In this document: piece after piece, positions 9,556-19,709 of the stretch
Layout of the letters: the number at the start of each line of letters is the position of its first letter
Numbering within the stretch: the stretch's first letter is position 1
From: Leidyana gryllorum EB-2025a
Lineage: Eukaryota > Apicomplexa
NCBI GenBank assembly: GCA_048772705.1
Contig: JBLWGC010000098.1
Location: 1 to 32,950 of the forward strand
DNA length: 32,950 nt
Reading direction: 5' to 3'
The notes under the pieces: generated by a model
The model's input: only the letters and a program-made list of their open reading frames with translations
Told to the model about the DNA's origin: nothing
Databases searched by the model: none
Program-made: the position numbers and the translations under genes

Positions 9556-9665
9556 GAGAGGTTGTGACATCTGGTGTCATCCCTCGCGCCCGTGCGAGCG
9601 TTCGGTCCCTCATCAGATACATGTTTCCAGAGACACACGCAACTTTCACAGTCCGGAAGCTCCGT

Positions 9666-9738
9666 GCAGCCATGGTCCAGTGGTTACGACGTCTGCTTCA
9701 CACGCAGAAGGTCCCGACTTCGATCCTCGGTGGCTGTG
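9666..9738 (+). tRNA. tRNA-Val(CAC)
   Basis: Acceptor gcagcca/tggctgt pairs (G1-T72 wobble). The arm ctgc-ttcacac-gcag gives CAC. The T stem has one C-C mismatch (ccgac/ctcgg). Confidence 0.8.
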
Positions 9739-9793
9739 GCTCGCAACTTTCAGCGACAACCAAAGGAGAGAATCTCAAGCGGAACCAACTGTG

Positions 9794-9865
9794 CTCCGAA
9801 ACCGGGGATCGAACCCGGGTCTTCCGCGTGACAGGCGGAAATACTGACCACTCTACTATCTCGGG
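9794..9865 (-). tRNA. tRNA-Asp(GTC)
   Basis: The arm tccgc-ctgtcac-gcgga (GTC) and T arm ccggg-ttcgatc-cccgg are perfect. The acceptor has a C-A mismatch at the first pair. Confidence 0.85.
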
Positions 9866-9961
9866 CCGGTCGTAAACACGCCCGCCTCCAACTCCAGAAA
9901 TCCTCGCATTTTGAGATTCCACGGACAGGAAACAAGTGGAACGGCGAGCCAACAACACTCC

Positions 9962-10040
9962 GGCAAGATGGCCGAGTGGTCCAAGGCGCTGTGTTCAGGC
10001 CGCAGCCCGAAGGGCGGGGGTTCGAATCCCACTCTTATCA
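9962..10040 (+). tRNA. tRNA-Leu(CAG)
   Basis: A type II tRNA: A box TGGCCGAGTGG, anticodon arm ctgtg-ttcaggc-cgcag (CAG) and long variable arm with cccgaaggg. Acceptor ggcaaga/tcttatc has one C-A mismatch. It ends the Val-Asp-Leu block. Confidence 0.82.
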
Positions 10041-10169
10041 GGCCTTGTAGTCAGGACAACCTGCGTCTTCATCCCAGCATGCCCGCACGATGCGTGCGTG
10101 ACACCCCGCTGTGGACGTACCACCCGACTAAGTGTTGATACAACTGACATATGAATATCCAGCTAAGTT

Positions 10170-10216
10170 GCCTTCCCAGCTGAGGGGCAGAGCGTTTGCT
10201 TCGTAAGCAGAAGGCT
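10170..10216 (+). pseudogene. tRNA-Thr(CGT) with T-arm deletion
   Basis: Acceptor, D arm and anticodon (tcgtaa) are present, but the T arm is missing. The break joins two AGAAG repeats present in the parent sequence (agaagtcgcc... and cagaaggct), a simple short-repeat deletion. Confidence 0.8.
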
Positions 10217-10283
10217 GTGATGCATCGATAGGCTCATAAGGAATGGCTGTCACCACGTACAAGATTCGACAAGATCGTGTTCT

Positions 10284-10354
10284 GCATCTGTGGTCTAGTG
10301 GAAGAGTCTCTGCTTGCCATCGAGATAACCCTTGTTCCATTCCCGACAGATGCA
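10284..10354 (+). pseudogene. tRNA-Gly pseudogene
   Basis: A decayed copy of tRNA-Gly(GCC) with disrupted anticodon stem (tctctgcttgcc) and T arm. Flanks match 160-300, confirming block duplication. Confidence 0.7.
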
Positions 10355-10398
10355 AAATGATAGCATGATGAGTTTGTCGGCGGTGCCGATTCCGACCG

Positions 10399-10471
10399 TG
10401 GGAGTGGAGAGGATCGTACTCTCGACTTCAGGATTATGAGACCTACCCGCTACCGACTGCGCTACACTCCC
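10399..10471 (-). tRNA. tRNA-Met(CAT) elongator, slightly decayed
   Basis: Acceptor and CAT loop are intact. The B box has T54 changed to A (gtacgatcc). It is the paralogue of 338-410. Confidence 0.75.
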
Positions 10472-10547
10472 CCTCCGACTTTCTCCGGAGAATTACCCGA
10501 ACTCAGAAGCATGCTGCCAGGTAGGTTGGGTCAAGATACAAAAAAGC

Positions 10548-10619
10548 GGGCTGTTCTGGGAAGCGAACCCAGGACTTCTTCCACCCGAAGGAAGGATCAT
10601 ACCACTAGACCAAACAGCC
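10548..10619 (-). tRNA. tRNA-Pro(CGG)
   Basis: All stems pair. One T-loop base differs (ttcgctt in place of ttcgatt) in the B box, which may weaken TFIIIC binding. Confidence 0.8.
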
Positions 10620-10708
10620 AGATGCTCGGTAATGCAACCCACCGGGTACAGCCGAGAGACTGGTCATACTGTGTAAGGGATCACGGAATGCCATGGGGCT
10701 TGCGCTAC

Positions 10709-10781
10709 AGGCGACTAGCTCAGATGATTGAGCGGTCGCTCAGCGTGCGGAAGGGACTGGGATCGATGCCCAGCCCATCCA
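10709..10781 (+). pseudogene. tRNA-Ala(AGC) pseudogene
   Basis: The loop tcagcgt keeps AGC and the T arm is present, but the acceptor (aggcgac/gcccatc) and D loop are decayed. Confidence 0.7.
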
Positions 10782-10886
10782 AACTATATGCATAGCATCT
10801 TCGCCAGTTCAAGTACAGTTGGAACATCAACACTGTCTGCCAAAGCCCAGCAGGGGGAGTAGTAGTTTTCAAAGCACACCTCTACT

Positions 10887-10949
10887 TCCGATGGGAGGGA
10901 ATCGTGGTGAGATGCCGGCACTTTCCCATTGGTCAGTGCCGCAGGGGGG
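10887..10949 (-). pseudogene. tRNA-Tyr relic
   Basis: Its 3' part (ttccgatgggagggaatcg on the plus strand) matches the tRNA-Tyr at 31616-31695, and the surrounding spacer also matches. The remainder is decayed. Confidence 0.4.
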
Positions 10950-10963
10950 CAGGCTGAAGAGGC

Positions 10964-11002
10964 GGCTGTTTGGTTTAGTGGTATGATTCTTCCTCGGGTA
11001 GG
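10964..11002 (+). pseudogene. tRNA-Pro, 5' half only
   Basis: Acceptor ggctgtt, A box and part of the anticodon arm are present; the gene stops after cctcgggta. A Pro remnant also precedes Asn at 30257. Confidence 0.65.
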
Positions 11003-11016
11003 GAACATTGCAAGTA

Positions 11017-11089
11017 GGTCTTGTAGCTCAGTCGGCAGAGCGTGTGGCTGTTAACCACAAAGTCGCAGGTTCGAAACCTGCCAGGACCG
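11017..11089 (+). tRNA. tRNA-Asn(GTT)
   Basis: A perfect copy of the gene at 2260-2332, all four stems paired, anticodon GTT. Confidence 0.93.
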
Positions 11090-11133
11090 GCTTCAGAGGC
11101 ACCTCAGACATTGACTGCGGTGCTCTCCCAATG

Positions 11134-11183
11134 GCACTTGTGGTCTGCGATGATAAGGTTGGGTTTGGATCCCGGCACGTGCA
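11134..11183 (+). pseudogene. Gly(CCC)-derived tRNA relic
   Basis: Only gcacttgtggtct and the tggatcccggcacgtgca end remain of a tRNA-Gly(CCC). Confidence 0.5.
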
Positions 11184-11196
11184 GCCGTACGTACTT

Positions 11197-11269
11197 TGGA
11201 CGACCTGGGCATTGATCCCAGTACCTTTCACATGCTAAGCAAGCTCTCTACCATTCAAGCCAGTCGCCC
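11197..11269 (-). tRNA. tRNA-Ala(AGC), slightly decayed
   Basis: The loop ttagcat gives AGC. The acceptor pairs, but the anticodon stem (cttgc/gtgaa) and D arm have changes. Confidence 0.68.
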
Positions 11270-11384
11270 ATTCAGCAAATCCAAGTGCATAGAGTGTTTT
11301 TTACATGGTATGACCAGTCTCCAAACTGCATCGATCACTTGCACCAGTTTGTGCTCCACTTTGCACAAGCGAAGGCACGCAGGA

Positions 11385-11457
11385 AATGGCTGGAGGGACT
11401 CGAACCCTCAACCTTTGCCTTAGGAGGCCAACGCGCTATCCATTGCGCCACAACCGC
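11385..11457 (-). tRNA. tRNA-Arg(CCT)
   Basis: The loop ctcctaa gives CCT, A box TGGCGCAATGG and T arm gaggg-ttcgagt-ccctc are intact. There is one G-G mismatch in the anticodon stem and one C-A in the acceptor. Confidence 0.75.
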
Positions 11458-11550
11458 ATTCGGGACCCATCCGACTTTTGAGTGGGACAGAACCGGGCCA
11501 CCCCGCGGAGTCTTGTTCTGCGCAGCAATTCAAAATCAACTTGTGATGCT

Positions 11551-11606
11551 GGCAACTTGCCCGTGTGGTTGGGCCGGTAGACTAGAAATCTACCGGTTCC
11601 GCTAGC
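11551..11606 (+). pseudogene. tRNA-Ser(AGA), 3'-truncated
   Basis: The anticodon arm gtaga-ctagaaa-tctac (AGA) is perfect. The variable and T arms are missing. It is the only Ser copy with AGA. Confidence 0.7.
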
Positions 11607-11708
11607 CTAAAACCAGCGATCGTTGTGTGATGTGATCTGGCATTGACCGTAAAAGTCGTCGACAATTCGGGAAGACTTACGATGAGGGTGATAATTGATC
11701 TCCCGCGG

Positions 11709-11758
11709 CTGGAGCGCAACGGCTTCGCCCGCCGCCTCAACCATTCGGCCACCTTACC
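11709..11758 (-). pseudogene. tRNA-Ser(GCT-type) fragment
   Basis: The 5' acceptor, A box and a damaged anticodon arm match the gene at 11880; the T arm is lost. Confidence 0.5.
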
Positions 11759-11879
11759 AGGGAGCTATTCGAAAATCTTTCAACTGGCTCTTATATATAC
11801 AGCTCCCAGCCTAGAGCGTTGAAGTTCAGTCGGGCCGAAACGTCAGCTTAATCACTGAAGCAGTTGCGCTCTCCCCGAA

Positions 11880-11961
11880 TGACAAGAGTGAGATTCGAAC
11901 TCACGCGGGTGAAGCGCAACGGCTTCGCAGGCCGCCGACTTAACCACTCGGCCACTTTGCC
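11880..11961 (-). tRNA. Ser-type tRNA with anticodon GCG
   Basis: A type II body with A box TGGCCGAGTGG, long variable arm and T arm gtgag-ttcgaat-ctcac. The arm gcggc-ctgcgaa-gccgt pairs fully and reads GCG, an Arg (CGC) anticodon. Its relative at 25863 reads GCT (Ser), so T36 has probably become G. The acceptor has one mismatch. Confidence 0.78.
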
Positions 11962-12173
11962 GAGAGTGGAACGGATTACACCTGCCCTTGGGAATCCGTG
12001 CGAACTGTTAGTGGATAAGGTACACCTCTTCTCGACGGCAGTATTTGGCTCTGGTATGACTGTTTGGTAGGGTGGACGAAGGTCTGAATGACCGCTCCAG
12101 TGCCCATCATGGTCCTTTGGTGAGCACACCACTCGCTCCTTCGGTTAGTAACTGTTCACCTAAACTCTGAAGG

Positions 12174-12246
12174 GATCGCGTATTTCAGTTGGTTAGAGCG
12201 TGAGCCTAATAAGTTCTGAGTCCGCGATTGGAGCCCGGCGGTGACC
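12174..12246 (+). pseudogene. tRNA-Ile(AAT) pseudogene
   Basis: The loop ctaataa (AAT) is kept; the T arm (gcgattggagcccggc) and acceptor are decayed. It follows the Ser-type gene as in 25863-26188. Confidence 0.65.
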
Positions 12247-12344
12247 AAGTGAGTGGATCTCTAATTCAGATTCGCCCTGTACCCGAGGAAGACCCGAGAT
12301 TTCCCAATCAATTTGAATGGAATTTTTTTACTGAGTCCGAGCTT

Positions 12345-12417
12345 GCCGGCCCAAGCCCGTCGGTAGAGCCCAAGCCTTTTGACGGGAGAACCGCGGGTTC
12401 GGGCCGCGCGAGCAGTC
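12345..12417 (+). pseudogene. tRNA-Lys relic
   Basis: It aligns with tRNA-Lys(TTT) at 24806 through the D arm and gcgggttcg box. The anticodon stem is lost. The 3' flank (cctagtcaagcttg) matches that gene's flank. Confidence 0.55.
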
Positions 12418-12603
12418 CTAGTCAAGCTTGCTGAACCGTATGTGAAGCCACTGGCCGCAAAATCAAGCAGTTGTCGTGTGCTGTGATGATCGGAGTGGAG
12501 TGGTGATCATAAACGTGATCGAGAAGGCCCGGGATGGGGTTGCTTAGCTCGTGTCACTCTGAGTGCTACAGCCTCTGTCGATCTTTCGACTGCACTTTCG
12601 ACT

Positions 12604-12673
12604 GCACTTGTGGCCTGAGGGCAAAATGCGACCGTGTTAAGGTCGTAACCCGGACTGACTTCCGGCAGCTACA
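12604..12673 (+). pseudogene. Gly(CCC)-derived tRNA pseudogene
   Basis: The ends gcacttg/cagctac and length fit tRNA-Gly; the arm cgacc-gtgttaa-ggtcg pairs but no longer encodes CCC, and the B box is gone. It is an inverted paralogue of 27516-27585. Confidence 0.5.
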
Positions 12674-12684
12674 GCCGTATGCAA

Positions 12685-12739
12685 GTCGCGACCTGTCTAT
12701 CGATCCCATCTCGCATGTAAATCAGCACTCTAGTCGCCC
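12685..12739 (-). pseudogene. tRNA-Ala relic
   Basis: Matches gggcgac at the 5' end and an atcgata T loop of tRNA-Ala; the D arm is largely gone. Confidence 0.45.
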
Positions 12740-12818
12740 CTTGTGCACACCCCATCGCATTCGTTGGGACTCAACATAGTATGACCACTGTCCTCAGCGG
12801 GGTGCACGACCGACAGGC

Positions 12819-12849
12819 GGCTATATGGTCTAGTGGTATGATTCTTCCA
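12819..12849 (+). pseudogene. tRNA-Pro cut by retroelement sequence
   Basis: A Pro gene starts normally (ggctatatggtctagtgg) and ends abruptly in its anticodon arm where retroelement sequence begins. Confidence 0.65.
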
Positions 12850-14338
12850 GCACTCACGCAACTTCACAGCGGCACTGCAAATGAGGCAATGAGCGGACCA
12901 CCACTCCCGCAACCGACATATGTCCCCTACAACAGGGATTCGCCTGGCTCACAATACCGTCGGCCAGCCCCAATTCGCAGGAACATCTACAGTCCTGCAG
13001 GGGGAAGTCGCACTTTGCCAGATAAGTCTAATGCGGCTGCTTGCTCGGTCCACAACAACCATGATGTAGTTCAGTCTTGAAGCAGGGTCCGTCGGCATTC
13101 CTAGGAAATTTTTTCCAATGTGTTGCCATCGGAATGGGAAAAGGGGTTCTCTATCGGGTGCAACAGGCCTGCTTGTTTCTGGGTTGTGTGCTTCGCATTA
13201 GAACAGACTTGCGAGCAGTACAGACAACACAGGAATCAGCAGACATGACGACCCTCACGAAGATCATAATTGAACTCATCAGAAACAGTCAAACAGAGAA
13301 AGGAGAACAGAAGAACGTTAGAGGGATGCGGGATGGGCACTACAAACACAAGACCACTTCAACGGACTGGATGAAGCCTCGGTACGAGACTGGATTGACG
13401 GATGTGAATCGAAATTCGTCACATGGAATATCACATCGGGCTCGGAACGCATACAAGCCGTCTGCGGACACCTCGCCGGTAACGCAAGTAGATGGTTCCT
13501 CGCCAAACCGGAAATGAAATACCTGACATGGAACAGTTTAAGACCGTTTTTATCAAAGACTTTGGACCACCGGGAACCCCGGAGGATGACCTAATCAAAC
13601 TAATGCGCTTACGCCAGACACACTCCATGATCGATTATGTGAGCAGAACAAGACAATCAATCCGCGGAATAGATCGCCGAATCCCCGAGTCAACACTTAT
13701 CCAACTATTCTTTGAGGGACTACCTCAATTCGACAAACAAACGCTCGACGCCATCTTCATACCGATCAAGGTGGGGTCCTCACAGACGAAGGCCAGTCGA
13801 CGCATGCGCATCAATAGACACAGGATCGAACATATCCAACACGTCACAACATAATTGTCAACAGTCGGGATTGGTCATACAACCTCACAAAGAGTACACT
13901 AACCGGACTCGGTGGCGAAGCCCATATCTTAGGACAAACGGAACGCGTATGACCTTTTACTTGGAACGCGTGACATTGCCAAACTCAACGTTTGCCAAAC
14001 TCAACGTCAACATAAGGACAAGAACCAGTGGACAGCTGTGTGTAATAGTGGATAAACGGGTTGAGTGGCACAAAGAGTTGATCCACAACTATGGACATGG
14101 ATGGCAACTACGACGGATAAAAGAAACCCAGATATAGCCGATATCCCACCACCCATCGATTCAGAGATGAATTTATCACAGAACGCTCAATGGATAATCA
14201 GAGAATACAGTCACATCCCATTCAACTTATCAACCCCAACCAAACACCCGTGGCGAAAACACCATATCGGATACCACAGAAGTGGGTTAACGAGAGGGGG
14301 CCAGCTATCGACAGTCTCGTCTCATTCACGGATCCCCT
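12850..14338 (+). mobile_element. Ty3/gypsy gag region fragment, same family as 3520-6180
   Basis: A fossil fragment on the plus strand. Around 13490-13860 it encodes a Ty3/gypsy gag capsid-type sequence (DLIKLMRLRQ...YVSRTRQSI). Near 14240-14290 the start of the RT region (PYRIPQKWVNE) closely resembles the PYWIPQKWLNE of the element at 3520-6180, so both belong to one family. A short integrase piece lies inverted inside it (13021-13197). No LTRs are visible, it carries several breaks, and it abuts the next element directly. Confidence 0.8.
13021..13197 (-). repeat. Inverted integrase segment duplicated from the 3520-6180 family
   Basis: About 175 bp match 4314-4489 with a few differences, but lie opposite in orientation to the surrounding gag sequence. 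This marks a rearrangement inside the fossil. Confidence 0.85.
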
Positions 14339-17300
14339 AGCATCAGTCTCAATTCCTTCTAGGATCTCCTTCCACATCACTGCTGGGGGACTGTGTCGTA
14401 TTTTCGGCCTTTAGGGCATGCTGGGATCTCTCTCTCCAAGGTTTTTACAGTGTCTGATGCTAGACTAGCAGGAATTGGGCCCTCGAGCTTCTTGCACATC
14501 CGGACAGGAACTGGAGCAGTTTTTCGTGTTCCATAATAGTATACTTCTAACTGGCCTTTTGAAACTTTCTTCACCTTAGCAGGCAGACTCCACCTAGCCC
14601 CGTAAAGGTTTGTTTGGGTAGTCCTAGCTCTAGCTCCACCTTGGCTAGTTCCCGGCAGTTGCGTAATGACGTAGTCTCCGGCCTGAAAACTAAGACTGTC
14701 TACCTCCTTCGTTGTTGTGCGGTGGTCGATTCTTTCACCATTCTCATCGTCACTCCTGCGAGTTTCGCTTTAGCCACTGATTCCTCACTGTCTAATCTCC
14801 AACGCTGTAGCCCCGGTAGGACTAAATCAAAGCCCATCAGTGCGCAGAACGGACTCTCCCCCAGTGCTGAATGAGGTGTTGCATTGTGAATCTGAGTCGC
14901 TGTGTCTAATGCTTCCTCAAACGTAAAGATGGGGTCGTCTTCAGCTATTTTTAGACAGGCTTCTAAAACTTTTGTGGCTGGCTTCGTTAATTCCATTCCC
15001 GTGAGGATAGTATGGACTGCTGAGTGCATGATAGGCAACTAACGCCCGTAACACATACTCCTTGAAACTTCCTTTGAAATGTGTTCCACTGTCAGTCAGC
15101 ACGGCAGTCGGTGCTCCAAAAACAGTGGTCCATTTTTGTAGTCCCGCCTTCGCATCTGTTGCTAGTGGGGGTCTTCGCACTGGGTAAGTCATCAAAAACC
15201 TAGCAGCGTGGTCAACAATGACTAGATAGTATACTCGCTCTCCTCCCCAGCTTCTCGGGCCCACAAAGTCAGCACTAATTAGTTCCAGCGGTCGAGCCTT
15301 TCTTAACATTAGTGGAGCCTTCCTGTTGCAGGTCAAACACTTGTTGATGTACTCCCGCGTGTCCTGAGCCATCCCGCGCCACCAGACCCATCTTCTCAGT
15401 CGTGCCACGGTCCTGTTTATCCCTAAATGCACTCCATACCTAGAAGTGTGGAACCAGTATAACCCTCCCTCTCTTAGCCTGCTAGGAATGAACAGCTTAT
15501 GATTCTGTTGTGACACATAGTGTCCCGATGGTAGCTTGTAGCAGTCTGCACGTTCCTTGTCCGTCATGCTCCCGTACTCCGCCACAATCTCCGCCAGCTG
15601 CGGTATCCTAGGGGTCCTGCCTGCCAACTGACTCACATAGCATGGCAAGGCCATGTCAGCTGCTTCCCCCCCGTAAGATCACCCTCTGTTGTACGCGACA
15701 ACCAATCTGCAATGGTGTTAACTTCTCCCAAAATATCAAACTGCTGCAGAAAGATAGCGCAGCGTTGAACTTTCCCTTCTTGGGCGGCCCACATCCATCG
15801 AAGGTCAGTTTCAATAATAGTTCTTGAGCAACGGATGTAATCCTTGAAATGGTCCACTGCCCAGTTAATAGCAAACGCTTCCAGCTCCCCGGTATTCCAC
15901 CGTCTTTCAGTCTCAGACAGTGTTTTGCTCGCAAACTCGATGGGCGTCCAGAAATTGACTACAACCTGTCGGTGCTCTTAGGATCACTGCTCCTGCCAGT
16001 TCTCTCTTAAACAATTCAAATGCCTGCTGCTGCTCGTCCTGCCAAACCCACATCGCTCCCTTCTTCATCAGTCTAGTGAGTGGTTCTACTATCGTCGCCA
16101 AAATTGGGTATGAACCTGCTTACATAGCTAACTGCTCCTAAGAACGACTTCAGCACCTTCTTATCATTCGGTGGGGCTGCCTAAACGATCCCTTGCACCT
16201 TCATAGGTGATGGTGCTACTCCTTTCAGACCCACCGCGTGCCCTAAAACTTCGATCTGGCCTTTGTCCAGTTCTGACTTCTGTAGTTTCAGCGAGATTCC
16301 ACTTTCCACTGCTCTCTGCAGTACCTCCTCTAGCGATCTGTCATGTTCCTCCACTGAATTAGCTGCTATCACGGTATCATCAACATAACAAAACACTCCT
16401 TGGTTGTATAGTTCCCCGAATATCATGTCCATGACGCGCTGAAATCCAGATACACTTGTCTTAATTCCAAAAGGTAACACATTGAATTCAAATGTTCCTC
16501 GATGTGTGACAAACGCTGTATATTCCTTGCTCTCCTCTTCCAGTGGCATCTGCTAGAACCCAGAATAGCAGTCTAAACTAGAGTATCTCTCCTTGCCCGC
16601 TATGTTCTGTAGCTGCTCCCATATGAGCGGAAGGGGATAGGCGTCTGACTTCACCTGTTTGTTCAATGGTCTATTCTATACACATCCTCCATCTGCCATC
16701 CTTCTTCCTAATGGATTTGCTAGGTCTAATGGCATTCTCCTCTAGCAGCGAATCAATCTGTCTCTCTAAGACCTCTTTCAGTTCTGGAGCTAGCCGCCTA
16801 ATCGGTTCTTTCACAGGTCTACCTGTCACTTCTAGCCCAGCTGCCACTCCTTTTATAGCGACCAGTCGGGGCTTGATCCAGCATTCTCCATACTGCATAA
16901 ATAGCTCAAATAATTTTCTTTTTCGGTCTAGATCCAGCTCCCCAACTGCCTCGTCAAACCTCTTCCCCAGTAGTTCTAGCTCCAAAGAACCATCACCATC
17001 CTCTTCAGCTACTGCAATTAGTGGATCCTCCTCAGCCGTAGCGATCACACTTATCGTGTCCCCATCTTTCACCACAAAATTGATTGTGTCTATCAGGGTC
17101 TTTAACTTTTTGAGTTCAGCATATCCTAGCAAGGCTGGGAACTCCTCTTCCTCGATCACATAAAACTCCGCTGTAATCATCCTAGTCCCTATCTGCATGT
17201 TGATTCTTTTTTGTTGCCTCGCCTTCCTCCTTCCCAATCCTATGAAACTGCACCATTGTCCTGTAGGTTGTAGTTTAAGCTTCCAAGCCAGCGCTTCTCC

Positions 17301-18560
17301 ACACACTGACTTCACCGCCCCCGTATCCATCAGTAGCGGCACTTGCGTACCTTCATAAACTCCCATAACCCTGAAAGTCCAACGCCTCTGCGTGGCAAGA
17401 TTCATGAAACTCGCTTCCATGGCGCACATACCCAGGTAGTCCTCTTCATGTGCTGAGTCCTGCTCATAGTCCTGTACCACATTAGCTCCCATACTACCAG
17501 CTTCCGGGGCTGTAGATGGCACCGGTGGTTGCTGTCTGTCTACCGGAGCACCCCTCTGCTCTGGTATATTCTTGTGAATTAGCCTGATAGCTTTCTGCAT
17601 GCCTGCAGCCTTAGTTCCATCTCTCTCCACTGTTATCACGGCTCCTCATCTAAACTTCTCCTTCATTTCCACCTGCTTATCACCCAAACAGTCAGTAGTG
17701 AAACTGCTCGGACAAGCCTTCCTGAGATGTCCTTTCTTTTCGCAACGATTGCATACCGTTTCCTTGCTTCCTAAGGTGGTACGGTGGACAGCCATGGCAT
17801 GGCCCAATTCGCCTAGCGGTGGGCTGCTGCTGTGCCGTTGCTGTCGGAGATTCACTCGTCTCTATACCTGCTCTCAAAATCATTAGCTCCTGCTCTCCCA
17901 ACAGCTCTTTGCGCATCCTTTCCACTCGAAAGGCCTTCTCCAATAGCCTATTCTCCAGTGTCCATTCAACCTCCATCATTAGGCGTGCTGTGACCTCCTT
18001 AGGTAATGCAGCCTTGATGGTCTGAGTTAGCCGACGCTTACCTAGTCCTGCTTACTCTCACAGCCCTCTGTGTCTTCACCACTAACATAGTCACCGCTTC
18101 CCTAACTGATGAATGCTCCGCTGGGCACTGGATCTGCCTCTCCAGTGCTGCTAGGTAATTATCTGTTGTGAAATCAGAGTTGGCGACAATCGTCACCAGA
18201 TCTTCATATCTAGTAACCTTTGGCGCCCCTGCTATGGAAATCCGCCACAATGGATTCTCTGCTGCCGCTGCCCGTTTGGCCTTGAACAGCTTCAATGAAC
18301 ATGGCGTCATCCGCATCATATCTGTAGCCATGCCCAACCATTCCTCGATTTCTTGCTCATTCCGCGAGTCAAATCTGGAGTATTCCAGCCTTCTATTCGC
18401 TTTCGCCCAGTCCTTCTCTGCTTCACGCGTTATATCTTCCGACCGTACCTGCGGGAATCGTGCCTGCACCTCTCCAACGGCTGCAAGCAGCATTATTTCG
18501 TCGTTTCCTAGAGAAAAGCCCCCATGATCTGAAAAGCCATCCATGGTAAGATGATGACTT
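14339..18560 (-). mobile_element. Ty3/gypsy gag-pol remnant, second family
   Basis: A nearly full-length internal region on the minus strand, fossil. Parts in order: gag from about 18544, a CCHC nucleocapsid knuckle (CNRCEKKGHLRKAC) at 17712-17753, protease with LLMDTG at about 17320-17335, reverse transcriptase about 16720-16170 with YVDD near 16380, RNase H about 16110-15650, and integrase about 15650-14700 with zinc region and catalytic core (ADFVG, LTDSGTHF). It differs clearly from the 3520-6180 family. Several breaks are present. No LTR is seen at the 14.3-kb edge, where it meets another fossil; an LTR lies at the other edge but may be a separate insertion. Confidence 0.9.
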
Positions 18561-18565
18561 CGTGG

Positions 18566-19031
18566 TGTTATATCCGCAGTCGGGCGTACGACCGGGCCCA
18601 AGGTAGCACAAGCGACATGAACTGATCGAGAACATGGACTGATCAGCTGAAGAGCTAAGCTTAGTGTGGTCGTAGGGCGAGTTGATCAGCAGGCTCGACT
18701 CCGAGTCCCTGTTCAACCTACGTTCTCGAGAAGCGATATCAAGTCTTACCGTGAGCTGGCGAAGGTCTCAGGAGCGTAACCCTGAGATAGTCCCAAGTCC
18801 CAGTGTCCCATTTGGCAAGCAACTGGATTCATGGAAAGGGGCAGTTGGGACAGGCGAAATATCAGGAGAGTTAGGATTTTTTGGACAACGGATAAATAGG
18901 ATAAATAGAGCTTGCTTCCTGTTAACGCTTCCAGCTACACGCTAAAACCGTTCGTCTTCTTACAAATACCCGGGACGAAGGGTTCGGACGGCAAGCCATC
19001 GTTCTGGAGAGTGGGAGCACGGCAAATAACA
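18566..19031 (-). mobile_element. LTR flanked by 5-bp repeat CGTGG
   Basis: A 466-bp block starting TGTTATATCC and ending GGCAAATAACA (plus strand), so oriented on the minus strand. CGTGG stands on both sides (18561-18565 and 19032-19036), as for a solo LTR with its own target duplication. It shares both ends but not the middle with the solo LTR at 1304-2118. The alternative is that it is the 5' LTR of the adjoining gag-pol remnant; against this, no tRNA-primer site starting TGG follows it. Confidence 0.8.
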
Positions 19032-19036
19032 CGTGG

Positions 19037-19260
19037 CGTGGTAAGCTCGCCCGGATCTGAATGTTGTTCCTCGAAAGGTGCCACTGGTTGATTCTTAGTT
19101 CCATTTGTAACCATTGTTCAAATCAATCCACGTAGATAAAAACGAAAGCACACACGTGTCTGTGTCTCCCCGGCTGGTCTTTTAGAGGCCGGCAGGAGAC
19201 ATGCTGCCTAACTATGCTTAATTGGGGTGATGACTGGGGCTTAACATCTAACTCGTCTAG
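19037..19260. other. Unassigned, possible old leader or LTR sequence
   Basis: No tRNA or coding sequence seen. On the minus strand a TGTTAAGCCCC start near 19246 is LTR-like, but no matching partner exists in the window. Confidence 0.25.
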
Positions 19261-19297
19261 CTAACCCTAATAGATCAACTGCGCTGCTCTCCCAACG

Positions 19298-19358
19298 CCA
19301 CTTGTGGTCTGGAACCCTTCAAAGGTGCTAAAATTGGGTTTGAATTCCGGCACGTGCA
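19298..19358 (+). pseudogene. Gly(CCC)-derived tRNA relic
   Basis: A box and a tttgaattccggcacgtgc end remain; the anticodon arm is lost. It lies beside Ala as elsewhere. Confidence 0.5.
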
Positions 19359-19371
19359 GGCGTACGTACTT

Positions 19372-19444
19372 TGAACGACCTGGACATCGATCCCAGTACC
19401 TCTCGCATGCTGAGCGAGCGCTCTACCATTCGAGCTAGTCGCCC
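19372..19444 (-). tRNA. tRNA-Ala(AGC)
   Basis: The arm ctcgc-tcagcat-gcgag gives AGC. Acceptor gggcgac/gtcgttc pairs with G-T wobbles and the T arm pairs with one wobble. Likely sound. Confidence 0.85.
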
Positions 19445-19544
19445 GTTCACCGGACCTTGATGCATACAGGGCTTCTGTACATGGTATGACCAGTCTCGCG
19501 ACTTTACCCATCACATTCATCAGTTTTTGCTCCAAAAGTCAGCA

Positions 19545-19615
19545 AGAACTGCGTTTTTTCAAACGACCAACCTTTGGGCTAACAGCCCAAAACTCTTCCA
19601 CTCAGCTACATTGCT
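19545..19615 (-). pseudogene. Initiator tRNA-Met relic with GTT anticodon
   Basis: The stem ttggg/cccaa with three consecutive G-C pairs and the A-box region match the initiator at 24482. The loop ctgttag reads GTT and the T arm and acceptor are decayed. Confidence 0.6.
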
Positions 19616-19709
19616 CAATCTCGGACATGGTGGACACAGCCCGAATGCGTGTGTCTATTTTTAAATGCCTCGACAGCTCTGAGGGTATACCGGGTAAAGC
19701 TGATTCGAC

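Noticed and set aside
18540-18566. Primer-binding site between the LTR and gag
   Set aside because: The sequence after the LTR does not begin with TGG and matches no tRNA 3' end in the window.
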